A DNA stretch of 47,743 nucleotides. Source: Oscillospiraceae bacterium. GTDB taxonomy: Bacteria; Bacillota; Clostridia; Oscillospirales; CAG-272. Position numbers and translations under genes: made by a program. The stretch covers positions 1 to 47,743 of the forward strand of contig SVRR01000013.1 in the NCBI GenBank assembly GCA_015064745.1, in the 5' to 3' direction. The notes under the pieces were generated by a model. The model was given only the letters and a program-made list of their open reading frames with translations, made no database searches and was not told the DNA's origin. Shown piece after piece: positions 7,628 to 16,315 of this stretch (position 1 is its first letter; the number at the start of each line of letters is the position of its first letter).

Positions 7628-8362
7628 GTGAAAGAGCCGATTTCAAAAATGCGAAAAAATTATATTTCCAGACTTAGCGCGCGCTTCATCATCTTTGTTT
7701 TTTTTGTTTTTCTTTTTCTTTTTAAGCCGCAGTTCTTCTCGGTGCTTGAGGGGGGGCGCTTTTTTACCGAGCTAAGTCCGTTGCATCTTTTGTGGGTGAT
7801 TTGGATGTTCGATATGCTTTGTCAGCTCGTTCCCGTATGGAAAAAGCTTCCCGTTGGCTCGGGCAAGCTCTTTCGCGGCAGATTTCGCCCGATCCGCGAG
7901 ACGGTGAATTACGAGGCGCTTCGCAGCCACATTATCGCGGCGACTCGCGCGGCGTACAAGGTCTTCCTTCTTTGGATTGGGCTTCTTTCCGTGATTGCCG
8001 CGCTTTATTATACTCACGTGATCGGCAAGGAGATTCTGTTCCTTATCAGCGCCTGCTTCTACGTGTGCGACCTTATTTGCGTCCTCATTTGGTGCCCCTT
8101 CCGCCTGATCATGAAAAACAAATGCTGTACGACCTGTCGGATTTTTAATTGGGATCATCTGATGATGATGTCGCCCATGGTCTTTATCGGCGGTTTTTAT
8201 TCGGTGAGTCTCATTCTTGCCGCAATCGCTGTTTTTCTGCTTTGGGAAACCTGCATTTTGATGTACCCCGAACGCTTTTGGGAGCAATCAAACGCCGCCC
8301 TCAAATGCTCGGAATGCACAGACAAGCTTTGCACGCAATATTGTCGTAAGCTAAGAAAATAA
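7628..8362 (+). CDS. Unrecognised multi-pass membrane protein with Cys motifs
   Basis: A 244-aa protein with about six hydrophobic segments, beginning at residues 16-32. A conserved-looking cytoplasmic or luminal stretch KNKCCTTCRIFNWDHLMMMSP sits between the later membrane segments, and the C-terminal tail has CSECTDKLCTQYC. The clustered Cys residues suggest metal or cluster binding, or thiol chemistry, but I do not recognise the family. The GTG at 7628 is chosen because AAAGGAG (7614-7620) lies 7 nt upstream; a longer frame upstream lacks an SD. A frameshifted unknown gene follows 31 nt downstream, so the two may be cotranscribed. Confidence 0.75.
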   Translation: MKEPISKMRKNYISRLSARFIIFVFFVFLFLFKPQFFSVLEGGRFFTELSPLHLLWVIWMFDMLCQLVPVWKKLPVGSGKLFRGRFRPIRETVNYEALRSHIIAATRAAYKVFLLWIGLLSVIAALYYTHVIGKEILFLISACFYVCDLICVLIWCPFRLIMKNKCCTTCRIFNWDHLMMMSPMVFIGGFYSVSLILAAIAVFLLWETCILMYPERFWEQSNAALKCSECTDKLCTQYCRKLRK

Positions 8363-8393
8363 AAGAGATAAAGTATTCAGGAAACGAGAGAAC

Positions 8394-9120
8394 ATGGACC
8401 GATTTTTTGAAAACGCAAAAAGGAGAATCCAATACGCCTCATTAAAAGCGGAGAAGGTTGAAGAGTATGTCGCGCTCCACGCAGACCCCTTTCCCGAGAT
8501 CATGTACGATTTTCGCCGAGGAAACATGCGAAATTATACCATATGGCTTTTGGGAACGGAGCTGTACTGCTATTTGGACACCGTCCCCCGGAACGGGACT
8601 TTTGGCAAACGGCATCGATATCTGGGATGAGACGGTGTTAAGACCGAGACTGCTTGCCGTCGAGGAATGGGGAGATTGTGTGCGCCCCAGCTTTTTGCAA
8701 AACGAAAAGGGGCTATATTTCAGCCATCATACCGAGATCGCCCACGTGGACGGAAAGAGATCCTTCGAGCTTTATGATGTAACGGTCGAAAGGGAAGAAG
8801 ACCCGAGAAAAAGAAGGGTACTTCGCGCCTCCATTCTTCGCGAGAACGTGGAGGAATACCGTCGGCTGTGGGAAAGCGCATCTGTGGCGCTTTCGTCCGT
8901 GCTTGCTCGGTATAACGTCGGAAATCTCTCCGTTTCGCTGTACGGCAGCCGTATATACGTCTATTACGAGTATTGCGGTGAGCAATACGAAAAGGATATG
9001 GCGTCACTGCGTAACGATGCGACAGTCACTGTATGGAAGACGGCAACGGAAGCGCTTCTCACAGCTCGTGAAGACGGAAGCGTTTATGAAGAATTCAAGC
9101 AGATCTTTTATTCTGCTTAA
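8394..9120 (+). pseudogene. Unknown protein gene split by a frameshift in a C-run
   Basis: The first frame (8394-8630) encodes MDRFFENAK to YCYLDTV, then runs off; the second frame (open from 8458, ending at 9120) carries the rest, from NGIDIWDE to the C-terminus. Removing one C from the CCCCC run at 8585-8589 joins the frames as LDTVPGTGLLANGIDIWDE and gives one protein of about 241 aa. It has no signal peptide or membrane segment and I do not recognise the family. An extra base in a homopolymer could be a sequencing error or true decay. It shares a region with the membrane protein upstream and ends at a strong terminator. Confidence 0.7.
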
Positions 9121-9128
9121 ACGAATAC

Positions 9129-9161
9129 AAAAAGGGTTAAGTCTTTGACTTAACCCTTTTT
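9129..9161. terminator. Bidirectional terminator
   Basis: A perfect 15-bp stem with a TTT loop, A-run on the left and T-run on the right, between the frameshifted gene and the convergent kinase gene. Confidence 0.85.
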
Positions 9162-9207
9162 GTTAGTTAGATCGCGCCCTTTTGCATATCCTTTTCGATC
9201 GGATGAA

Positions 9208-10071
9208 TCAATTTGCGAGCAAAGAAGCGAGCGAAGAAAGCTCGCCCTCGAAATTAACACCGTACCACAGATTAGGATTGTTCTTATCCGTCTTACGAAT
9301 GGTGCGGCGGACAAATTCCGCAGCGATGGAGGTCGCCTCCACCAAGCTCCGTCCGCGCAGATATGCTGCCGTTAAAACAGAGGAAAAGACGTCGCCCGTC
9401 CCGTGATAGCCGTGTGCGACGTAAGGCTCGGAAACGAAAGTCACCTTGCCGTTTTCGGCAACGGCACAGTCGATAGCCCCCTTTTCCAGTGTCACGCTGG
9501 TCAAAACGACGCTTGTACCGACTTCCTCTGCGAGTGCGAGGATCAACTCCTCATAGCCTGTTTTGTCGGTGGGCACGGCGTGTCCGTCTCTGCCGAGCAG
9601 GAGAAGCGCCTCAGTGATGTTAGGCGTGATGACCGATGCACGGCGGCAAAGCTTCTTCATTTCCTGAGGAAAGGTGGTAGGCAGGCAGGTGTAAAGCACG
9701 CCGCCGTCCGCCATCGCGGGATCGACGATGATACGTGTATCCTCGTCCGCAAGCAATGTGATGATATCCGAAATAATACCCGCCTGCTCGCCGTTGGCAA
9801 GATAGCCCGTATAGATGGCGTCAAAGCGGAAGTTTTGTTCCTTGATCGCCTCTGCCATGGGGCGCAGAAAGGGGGTCAGATCCTCCGAAACAAAGGTGGA
9901 AAAGGCGGTGTGTGTGGAAAAGATAGCGGTAGGAAGCGCGCATGCCTCGATACCCGCTGCCGAAAGGATAGGAAGTGCAGCCGTGAGGGAGCATTTGCCG
10001 ACCCCGCAAAGATCATGGATGGCGAGTACGCGCGTCTGTCCCGTTGTTCTATATTCGTTTTTTTGTGCCAT
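9208..10071 (-). CDS. pdxK: Pyridoxamine/pyridoxal kinase (PfkB-superfamily, PdxK/PdxY type)
   Basis: A 287-aa cytoplasmic kinase that phosphorylates pyridoxal, pyridoxamine or pyridoxine in the vitamin B6 salvage pathway. The N-terminal LAIHDLCGVGKCSL matches the substrate-binding beginning of the family, VDPAMADGG and TPNITEA are the central motifs, and HGYHGTGDVFSSVL near residue 235 is the GTGD anion-hole motif with the catalytic Asp. Length is normal. It begins 12 nt after rsmG on the same strand, with AGGAG before the ATG, so the two form an operon. The exact symbol (pdxK or pdxY) is not decided by sequence alone. Confidence 0.88.
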   Translation of the reverse strand: MAQKNEYRTTGQTRVLAIHDLCGVGKCSLTAALPILSAAGIEACALPTAIFSTHTAFSTFVSEDLTPFLRPMAEAIKEQNFRFDAIYTGYLANGEQAGIISDIITLLADEDTRIIVDPAMADGGVLYTCLPTTFPQEMKKLCRRASVITPNITEALLLLGRDGHAVPTDKTGYEELILALAEEVGTSVVLTSVTLEKGAIDCAVAENGKVTFVSEPYVAHGYHGTGDVFSSVLTAAYLRGRSLVEATSIAAEFVRRTIRKTDKNNPNLWYGVNFEGELSSLASLLAN

Positions 10072-10083
10072 AGCACACTCTCC

Positions 10084-10845
10084 TTACAGGGGCGCCTTGG
10101 CGATCTTGCCGTAGGCGCGCGGATATTTTGGCGCGGTTGATGCGACCTTTTCGATTAAGACGGTCGTATGCTCAAAGGTCTCACCGTCGGGGGCGAGAAC
10201 AGGGGTGTCATACAAAGCGACATCCTTACCGCCGAGTAAATGAATGGCGTTTTTTGCCGCGGAAAGCTCTGCGCCTCCGCCGCGTCCCTTCATGGCGATA
10301 AAGCGTCCGCCGACCTTAACAAAGGGCAGACAAAGCTCACAAAGCACGGGGAGCGCCGCTACGGCTCTTGCTGTCGCACAGTCGAATTTCTCACGGTAGC
10401 TTGCGTCGTTTGCCAGCTCCTCGGCACGTCCGACAAGGGGCGTAACGTTGGAAAGTCCCAAAAGACGGGCTGTTTCTTCCACATACCCCATGCGCTTTGC
10501 GGTGGAATCCAGCGCGGTGATGCGTAGGTCGGGACGCACGACGGCAAGCGGGAGCGTAGGGAAGCCTGCGCCTGCGCCTACGTCAACGACCGATGCTCCC
10601 TCGGGAAAAAGATGCGCTCCAAGGAGCGAATCTACGTAGTGTAAAAGGATCACGCGAGAGGGCTCACGGATCGCTGTCAGATTGAACTGCTCGTTGACCG
10701 TAAGCATATGCTCGGTCAAAAGAAAAAGCTTTTCGATATGCTCTTCCGTTACAAGGCTTAAAAGACCGTTTTTTTCTGCCGAGTGACGGAAAAAATCCGT
10801 AAAGCCGCGCTTATCGTTGCGTTCCAAAACACTCTTCCTTTGCAT
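10084..10845 (-). CDS. rsmG: 16S rRNA (guanine527-N7)-methyltransferase RsmG
   Basis: A 253-aa SAM-dependent methyltransferase that modifies G527 of 16S rRNA in the 30S decoding region (GidB family). The SAM-binding motif VVDVGAGAGFPTLPLAV is at about residues 87-103, followed by LDSTAKRMGYVEE and the family motif ATARAVAALPVLCELCLPFVKVGG. The N-terminal NEQFNLTAIREPSRVILLHYVDSL stretch is also characteristic. No clear SD is visible before the ATG at 10845. Kinase gene pdxK follows 12 nt later. Confidence 0.93.
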   Translation of the reverse strand: MQRKSVLERNDKRGFTDFFRHSAEKNGLLSLVTEEHIEKLFLLTEHMLTVNEQFNLTAIREPSRVILLHYVDSLLGAHLFPEGASVVDVGAGAGFPTLPLAVVRPDLRITALDSTAKRMGYVEETARLLGLSNVTPLVGRAEELANDASYREKFDCATARAVAALPVLCELCLPFVKVGGRFIAMKGRGGGAELSAAKNAIHLLGGKDVALYDTPVLAPDGETFEHTTVLIEKVASTAPKYPRAYGKIAKAPL

Positions 10846-10971
10846 CGTTTTTCTATGTCACTAGTATAAAAGATTGACGGTAGGGAAAGGTGGAATTTTT
10901 GTTAATTTTGCAGTTAAAGGAAGGATTTGGAAAAAAATATCGTAGATGCGTGAATTTTTTAACGAAAATTC

Positions 10972-11000
10972 TTGACTAAGTGAAAATAGAATGGTATAAT
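10972..11000 (+). promoter_or_regulatory. Promoter of pgk-tpiA
   Basis: TTGACT (10972-10977), 17-nt spacer, TATAAT (10995-11000), 35 nt before the pgk start. Confidence 0.8.
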
Positions 11001-11035
11001 AATACGGATATAAAAAAATACAAGGAGTTATAAAC

Positions 11036-12343
11036 ATGGCTACTTACAACAAGAAGAGTGTCGAAGACATCGAAGTATCCGGCAAGCGCGTTCTTGTGCG
11101 TTGCGATTTCAACGTTCCCATGAAGGACGGCGCGATCACCAGCGACAAGCGTATCGTCGGTGCAATCCCCACCATCAAGTATTTGCTCGATAAGGGCGCA
11201 AAGGTCATTCTTTGCTCTCATATGGGTAAGCCCCACAACATCCTCACCGAGGGCTACGGTCTTACCAAGAAGGAGAAGAAAAAGGTGGCAGCGCTTCCTG
11301 AAAGCGAGCAGGCTGCCGCTACCGCAGAGCTCCTCAAAAAGGCAGAGGGCGACAAGAAGAAGCTCACCCTCCGTCCCGTGGCTGACCGCCTCAACGAGCT
11401 TTTGGGCGAAGGCACCGTTACCTTTGCGGAGGACATTGTCGGCGCAGACGCTAAGGCAAAGGTAGCTGCTCTCGAAGGCGGAAAGGCAGTTCTTCTTGAG
11501 AACGTTCGCTTTGACGCACGTGAGGAAAAGAACGACGCAGGCTTTGCCAAGGAGCTTGCCGAGTATGCTGATGTGTACGTTAACGATGCATTCGGTACGG
11601 CACACCGTGCCCATGCTACCACCGCAGGTGTTGCGGATTATCTCCCCGCTGTTTGCGGTTACCTCATTGAGAAGGAGATCTCCGTGATGGGCAAGGCTCT
11701 TGAAGAGCCCGTCCGTCCCTTCGTCGCTATTCTTGGCGGCGCAAAGGTTTCCGACAAGATCGGCGTTATCAAGAACCTCATCGACAAGGTAGATACCCTT
11801 ATCATCGGCGGCGGTATGGCATATACCTTCTTCCGCGCACAGGGTAACTCCGTGGGCACCTCGCTTTGCGAGGAGGATAAGCTTGATCTCGCTCTTGAGC
11901 TTCTCGCTAAGGCAAAAGAGAAGGGTGTCAACTTCATCATTCCCGTGGATAACGTTATCGCAAGAGAATATGCTGAGGACGCCATCTGCATGAACATCTA
12001 TTCCGATTCCATTCCCGACGGCTGGATGGGTCTTGACATCGGTCCCGTATCCCGTGAGCTTTTCGCAAAGTCTATTGAGGGTGCAGGCACCGTCGTTTGG
12101 AACGGTCCTATGGGCGTTTCCGAGTGGAAGAACTTTGCCGCAGGCACCGAAAGCGTTGCTGAAGCAGTTGCAAATTCGGGCGCGATCTCCATCATCGGCG
12201 GCGGCGATTCCGCTGCAGCCGTGGAAAAGCTCGGCTTTGCCGATAAGATGACCCACATCTCCACGGGCGGCGGCGCGTCGCTTGAGTTCCTTGAAGGACT
12301 TGAGCTTCCCGGTATCGCATGCCTTATGGATAAGGACGCATAA
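11036..12343 (+). CDS. pgk: Phosphoglycerate kinase
   Basis: A 435-aa glycolytic enzyme that transfers phosphate from 1,3-bisphosphoglycerate to [15 protein letters not shown] (about residues 22-33), the nucleotide motif GGAKVSDKI, and the C-terminal [13 protein letters not shown] and [13 protein letters not shown] are all present. It is about 40 residues longer than usual because SHMGKP is followed by a Lys- and Glu-rich insertion (about residues 67-105) before the usual [19 protein letters not shown] precedes the ATG. tpiA follows 12 nt downstream, so the two form a glycolysis operon. Codon use is strongly biased, consistent with high expression. Confidence 0.97.
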   Translation: MATYNKKSVEDIEVSGKRVLVRCDFNVPMKDGAITSDKRIVGAIPTIKYLLDKGAKVILCSHMGKPHNILTEGYGLTKKEKKKVAALPESEQAAATAELLKKAEGDKKKLTLRPVADRLNELLGEGTVTFAEDIVGADAKAKVAALEGGKAVLLENVRFDAREEKNDAGFAKELAEYADVYVNDAFGTAHRAHATTAGVADYLPAVCGYLIEKEISVMGKALEEPVRPFVAILGGAKVSDKIGVIKNLIDKVDTLIIGGGMAYTFFRAQGNSVGTSLCEEDKLDLALELLAKAKEKGVNFIIPVDNVIAREYAEDAICMNIYSDSIPDGWMGLDIGPVSRELFAKSIEGAGTVVWNGPMGVSEWKNFAAGTESVAEAVANSGAISIIGGGDSAAAVEKLGFADKMTHISTGGGASLEFLEGLELPGIACLMDKDA

Positions 12344-12355
12344 AGGAGAAGAAGG

Positions 12356-13114
12356 ATGAGAAGAACCGTAATTGCAGGCAACTGGAAAATGAATATGACC
12401 CCCTCGCAGACTGCCGCGTTTATCAAGGAGCTCGCTCCCTGCGTTGCCGGCAAGGATGCTTGCGATATCGTGCTTTGCGTTCCTTACGTGGATATCGCTA
12501 CCGCTGTGGAAGCGGCTAAGGGCACGAATATCAAGATCGGTGCCGAGAACGTCCATTTCGAGGAGAAGGGCGCATACACGGGTGAGGTCTCTTGCGCTAT
12601 GCTCAAGGAGATCGGTGCCGAGTATGTCATTATCGGTCACTCCGAGCGCCGTCAGTATTTCGGTGAGACGGACACGACCGTCAACCTCCGCACCAAGGCG
12701 GCTCTCGCCGCAGGCTTCAAGGCAATCGTTTGCCTTGGCGAGGTGAAGGATGAGCGCTTGGCAGGTATCACCGACGAGATCGTTTCCATGCAGACCAAGC
12801 TTGACCTCGCAGGCATTTCTGCCGAGGATCTGAAAAACGTTATCATCGCATACGAGCCCGTTTGGGCGATCGGTACGGGTCTTACCGCTACCCCTGAGCA
12901 GGCAGATGAGACCTGTGGCGTCATCCGCAAGACGATCGCCGATCTTTACGGCGACGAAGCGGCTGAGGCAATCACCATTCAGTACGGCGGCTCTATGAAC
13001 GACAAGAATGCCGCAGAGCTTCTTGCCAAGGTTAACGTTGACGGCGGTCTGATCGGCGGCGCCTCCCTTAAGGTGGATGCCTTCACCGCAATCGTTGATG
13101 CGGCAAACGCATAA
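12356..13114 (+). CDS. tpiA: Triosephosphate isomerase
   Basis: A 252-aa TIM-barrel enzyme that interconverts dihydroxyacetone phosphate and glyceraldehyde 3-phosphate. NWKMN near the start holds the substrate Lys, IIGHSERRQYFGE the catalytic His, YEPVWAIGTG the catalytic Glu with the mobile loop after it, and GGS and GGASL the phosphate loops. Length is normal. AAGGAGAAGG precedes the ATG, 12 nt after pgk. Confidence 0.97.
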   Translation: MRRTVIAGNWKMNMTPSQTAAFIKELAPCVAGKDACDIVLCVPYVDIATAVEAAKGTNIKIGAENVHFEEKGAYTGEVSCAMLKEIGAEYVIIGHSERRQYFGETDTTVNLRTKAALAAGFKAIVCLGEVKDERLAGITDEIVSMQTKLDLAGISAEDLKNVIIAYEPVWAIGTGLTATPEQADETCGVIRKTIADLYGDEAAEAITIQYGGSMNDKNAAELLAKVNVDGGLIGGASLKVDAFTAIVDAANA

Positions 13115-13160
13115 GGGTTTATCAAAAATTCTTTGCGGGGGGCGTTTCCCACCGCGAATA

Positions 13161-13194
13161 AAAAATCCGTTTTCCGAAAGGAAAACGGATTTTT
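13161..13194. terminator. Bidirectional terminator between tpiA and the AEC transporter gene
   Basis: A 14-bp stem with a 6-nt loop, A-run before and T-run after, between convergent genes. Confidence 0.85.
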
Positions 13195-13197
13195 GTT

Positions 13198-14205
13198 TTA
13201 TAGTCCTAAGCCAAGCAAGATAAGAAGAAGCGGCATCGTTAAGATAGAAAGCGCGGTCGAGACCGTTACAAGCTTGCCAGCGTAGGCGGCATCGCATTCG
13301 TATCTTTCCGCAAACATCGTCGAGGAGGATGCGGCAGGTGCGGCGGCGAGGATCAAGACGACCTGCATGACGGGTACGTCAATGCCGGCGGGGAAGAGGA
13401 GGTTTCCGAGACGCAAAAGCACGAGCACAACACCGGGGAGCAAAAGATGGCGAAGTGCCAAGAAAAGGTATAAATGCTTGTCGCGGAAGAGTCCTTTAAA
13501 GTCGGTGGAGGCAAGACGGAGTCCGATCACTACCATGGAGAGGGGTGCGACCGTTGCTTTGAGCATGCTAAAGGCATCGGTGATAAGGGTGGGAAGGATG
13601 CCTTCAATGGGAAGAAAGAAAAAGAAGAGTCCCAAAATTGCGGCAATGGTAACGGGGTGTATAAAAGCAAATCCCATGGATCTTAGAGCACGGCGTTTCA
13701 GGAGACGTTTTTCCTCCTCTGTCTGCTCACCGTCGCCGTTTACGTCGTGATCGTGTGTACAAATATAAACACCGAGCGACCAAAGAACGAGATTGAAGGT
13801 GATATTATAGATGGTGGCGTAAAGAAGTGCCGTCGCGTCCATAATGGCGCCGATCAGAGGGATGCCCATAAAGGCGGCGTTGGAGAAGATGGTGACCATA
13901 CGCAGAATTTTTTGCTTGTTGGCTTCTACGCGGCGGAAGATGAAAAACGCTCCTACGGCAAAAACCGCATGTGCTAAGATAGAATAGAAAAGCACCCATC
14001 CTATTCCTGCAAGCACGCGAGGATTGTAAGGCTGTAAATAGGCGAGAAAAACCAGTGCGGGCTGCGCTATGTATAAAACGAAGCCGGAAAGCCCCTTGCC
14101 GAAGTCGTCGGGTGCTAAATGCTTTTTTTTGAGAATGATGCCGGGAAGCATCATTAAAAACAAGATAGCAACCTGATAAATGAGTGATAAAGCGATTTTT
14201 GTCAC
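13198..14205 (-). CDS. AEC (auxin efflux carrier) family transporter
   Basis: A 335-aa membrane protein with about ten hydrophobic segments in two halves, typical of the AEC/BART superfamily whose bacterial members move malate, malonate or other organic acids. Family-like features are QPALVFL in segment 2 and the small-residue motif AAAPAASSSTMFAERYECD in the second half. The central loop (about residues 150-172) is unusual: D154 to E165 reads DVNGDGEQTEEE, which fits the EF-hand/dockerin calcium loop. Its substrate cannot be told. The gene sits between tpiA and pfkA, all separated by terminators. Confidence 0.85.
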   Translation of the reverse strand: MTKIALSLIYQVAILFLMMLPGIILKKKHLAPDDFGKGLSGFVLYIAQPALVFLAYLQPYNPRVLAGIGWVLFYSILAHAVFAVGAFFIFRRVEANKQKILRMVTIFSNAAFMGIPLIGAIMDATALLYATIYNITFNLVLWSLGVYICTHDHDVNGDGEQTEEEKRLLKRRALRSMGFAFIHPVTIAAILGLFFFFLPIEGILPTLITDAFSMLKATVAPLSMVVIGLRLASTDFKGLFRDKHLYLFLALRHLLLPGVVLVLLRLGNLLFPAGIDVPVMQVVLILAAAPAASSSTMFAERYECDAAYAGKLVTVSTALSILTMPLLLILLGLGL

Positions 14206-14250
14206 GGCAACTCCTTATAATGTTTTTATATACATATGTTCTTCGTAAAA

Positions 14251-14273
14251 AGGGCTACCCGGGGGGCAGCCCT
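14251..14273 (-). terminator. Terminator of pfkA
   Basis: Minus strand: stem with AGGGCT/AGCCCT arms around a GC-rich loop, followed by TTTTT, just after the pfkA stop. Confidence 0.7.
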
Positions 14274-14279
14274 GAAAAT

Positions 14280-15344
14280 TTAAAGACTGATTTTATCCAC
14301 AGAGGCGCAGATGCGGGTGATAAGAGACTTTTTCTTTTCGCAAATTTCCTTCATCTCTTCTAATTGCTCCTTGGTGAAGGTGTCGAGATCGCCATCCTTC
14401 AGCTTGTCCTTGTACATGCGGTCCACGATCAAAGCAAAGCCGATATCGGTGTAGGTGAGCTCGCCTGCGCGCTCGCAGATAACGATATTGCTGAGACCTT
14501 CCAAGAGACGCTCAACAGCATATTCGCCCATGCGGGTGGCAAGCATACGGTCGCGCAGGGTAGGAGTTCCGCCGCGAACAACGTGCGCGAAACGCGCAAA
14601 GCGTGCCTCTACGCCGGTTTCCTTTTCAATGCGCTCGGTGAGTGCGGGGCCAAAATCGGTGCCCATGCCCTCGGAAACGACGACGATAAAGTTTCTCTTT
14701 CCGAGTGCACGAGAGGTACGGATCTTGGTGAGGATCTTTTCCTCGTCAACGGGAAGCTCTGCGATCACAACGGCAGTTGCGCCCGAAGCGAGTGCGGTAT
14801 AGGCGGCAAGGTCACCCGCGTTTCTGCCCATTACCTCAATGACGTTACAGCGTGCGTGCGACTCACAGGTGTCGCGCAGGCAGTCGATCATATTTAGCGT
14901 GGTGTTCATCGCAGTGTCAAAGCCGATGGTGTTGTCGGTTGAGGTAATGTCGTTGTCGATGGTGGCGGGGATACCGATACAGGGAATACCGCGCAGGGTA
15001 AGGTCTGTCGCGCCGCGGAAGGTGCCGTCGCCGCCGATAGCAACGATGCCGTCAATGCCGAGTTCGCGGCAAGTAGCGATAGCCTTCTGCATACCGACCT
15101 CGGTCTTAAATTCGGGACAACGGTCAGAATAGAGCACCGTACCGCCCTTGTTTAAAACGTTCGATACGTCACGCACGTTGATCGCCTTTACGTCGTTTTG
15201 GATAAGCCCTGAATAACCGCGGTAAATGGCAACGACCTCTACGCCGTGTGCGAGCGCTGTGCGGGTAACGGCACGGACAGCCGCATTCATGCCGGGGGCA
15301 TCACCGCCCGAAGTCAAAACGCCGATTTTCTTAAACTTGTTCAT
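14280..15344 (-). CDS. pfkA: ATP-dependent 6-phosphofructokinase
   Basis: A 354-aa enzyme of glycolysis that phosphorylates fructose 6-phosphate. GVLTSGGDAPGMNAAVR at the N-terminus is the nucleotide loop, AIGGDGT the metal/ATP motif, IPATIDNDI holds the catalytic Asp, and EVMGRNAGDLA and RGGTPTLRDR are substrate-binding segments. PATIDND rather than the PKTIDND of pyrophosphate-dependent enzymes argues for ATP as donor; the Ala replaces the Gly usual in E. coli PfkA. It is slightly longer than the 320-aa classical form. It has its own promoter and terminator. Confidence 0.95.
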   Translation of the reverse strand: MNKFKKIGVLTSGGDAPGMNAAVRAVTRTALAHGVEVVAIYRGYSGLIQNDVKAINVRDVSNVLNKGGTVLYSDRCPEFKTEVGMQKAIATCRELGIDGIVAIGGDGTFRGATDLTLRGIPCIGIPATIDNDITSTDNTIGFDTAMNTTLNMIDCLRDTCESHARCNVIEVMGRNAGDLAAYTALASGATAVVIAELPVDEEKILTKIRTSRALGKRNFIVVVSEGMGTDFGPALTERIEKETGVEARFARFAHVVRGGTPTLRDRMLATRMGEYAVERLLEGLSNIVICERAGELTYTDIGFALIVDRMYKDKLKDGDLDTFTKEQLEEMKEICEKKKSLITRICASVDKISL

Positions 15345-15394
15345 ATTTTTATTTCCTCACGCCTTTTTATATTGTTCATTTGGTATCAAATTAT

Positions 15395-15423
15395 ATTATA
15401 GTACATTCTTTCGCTTTTTTCAA
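15395..15423 (-). promoter_or_regulatory. Promoter of pfkA
   Basis: Minus strand: TTGAAA (15418-15423), 17-nt spacer, TATAAT (15395-15400). Confidence 0.75.
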
Positions 15424-15510
15424 GTCATAAAATCAAAAAAACATGAAATTTGCCTAGATTTTTGTTTTCAAAAAAATAAAGGAAACAAAGAAAAAAAGAT
15501 GGGCAAAATA

Positions 15511-15540
15511 TTGACAAAACAGTAGTGTATATTGTATAAT
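15511..15540 (+). promoter_or_regulatory. Promoter of the MinD-like/MGS-like operon
   Basis: TTGACA (15511-15516), 18-nt spacer, TATAAT (15535-15540). Confidence 0.75.
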
Positions 15541-15575
15541 ATCAGTATAAGTGCACAAAATGGGAGGCGCGCTGT

Positions 15576-16298
15576 ATGCTTGGTGCTTGGTCGATCGTAA
15601 ACGGCTCGTTCACGACGGTTGGCGCTCACCTTTCGGCGGCGCTTGCCGAGCGTCTAGCGTCGTATGGAAAGCGCGTGCTTCTTTTCGAATTATCGCCCTC
15701 TTGTCCTACCTTAGACATTTTTCTCGGTGTTTCCGAGCGCGTGGTATATACGCTGTCGGACGTGAGAAAAATTCCCGCGCGAGATGTTGCGCTTAAAGTG
15801 CGCGGAAACCTGTATTTCGTTCCGATCGCTGTAGGGGAAACGGCAAACGACGTTTCTTGCCTTGAAGCGTGCGCCGAGGCGCTTGCTCCGGACGTTATTC
15901 TGCTTTCTGCGGAGCGATCTCAGATTTTGACAGCAAGACGGTTTTCGGATGGCATGCTTCTTTTGACGGATGCCACGCACGCATCTCTTCGGTCAGCTGC
16001 CGCACTTGCTTTGGAGCATGCCTTTGACGGATTTGTGCTTGCGGATTTTGTGCCAAACAAGCAGTCGATTTTGCAAATGCCCCCCCTAACGGAAATTTGC
16101 GATACCTTGGGACTTCCTCTTTTCGGTATTTTACCACGGATCGACCAAGCAAAACCCCATGCTTTACAGGGAAAAGATTTCCTTTTCTCCGTAAGAAATA
16201 TGGCGGGCAGACTCTTGGGAGAAGAGAGACCTCTTCTTTGCGGCATTTCCGTCGCGGGGATGCGAAAACGCACCTTTTTTACGAGGACACCTGAATAA
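15576..16298 (+). CDS. MinD-like protein lacking the ATPase motifs
   Basis: A 240-aa protein that aligns with MinD/ParA-type ATPases without gaps over the first 50 residues: residues 9-34 (ending YGKRV) match the B. subtilis MinD P-loop and first helix, followed by TLDIFLGVSERVVYTLSDV, which mirrors the MinD segment after switch I. The deviant Walker A is gone: residues 9-17 read NGSFTTVGA where MinD has SGKGGVGKT, so both Lys and the Thr are lost. Switch I Asp residues (now E39 and S41) and the Walker B Asp (now S111) are also absent. ATP hydrolysis is therefore unlikely. A structural or regulatory role in cell division is possible. GGGAGG lies 8 nt before the ATG. The MGS-like gene follows 17 nt later, an arrangement reminiscent of min loci in clostridia. 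Confidence 0.7.
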   Translation: MLGAWSIVNGSFTTVGAHLSAALAERLASYGKRVLLFELSPSCPTLDIFLGVSERVVYTLSDVRKIPARDVALKVRGNLYFVPIAVGETANDVSCLEACAEALAPDVILLSAERSQILTARRFSDGMLLLTDATHASLRSAAALALEHAFDGFVLADFVPNKQSILQMPPLTEICDTLGLPLFGILPRIDQAKPHALQGKDFLFSVRNMAGRLLGEERPLLCGISVAGMRKRTFFTRTPE

Positions 16299-16315
16299 AG
16301 TAGAAGGAGAATATC

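Noticed and set aside
10976-13297. Minus-strand ORF of 773 aa
   Set aside because: It runs antisense across pgk and tpiA. Strong codon bias in highly expressed genes leaves the opposite frame open; no SD, and no recognisable domain.
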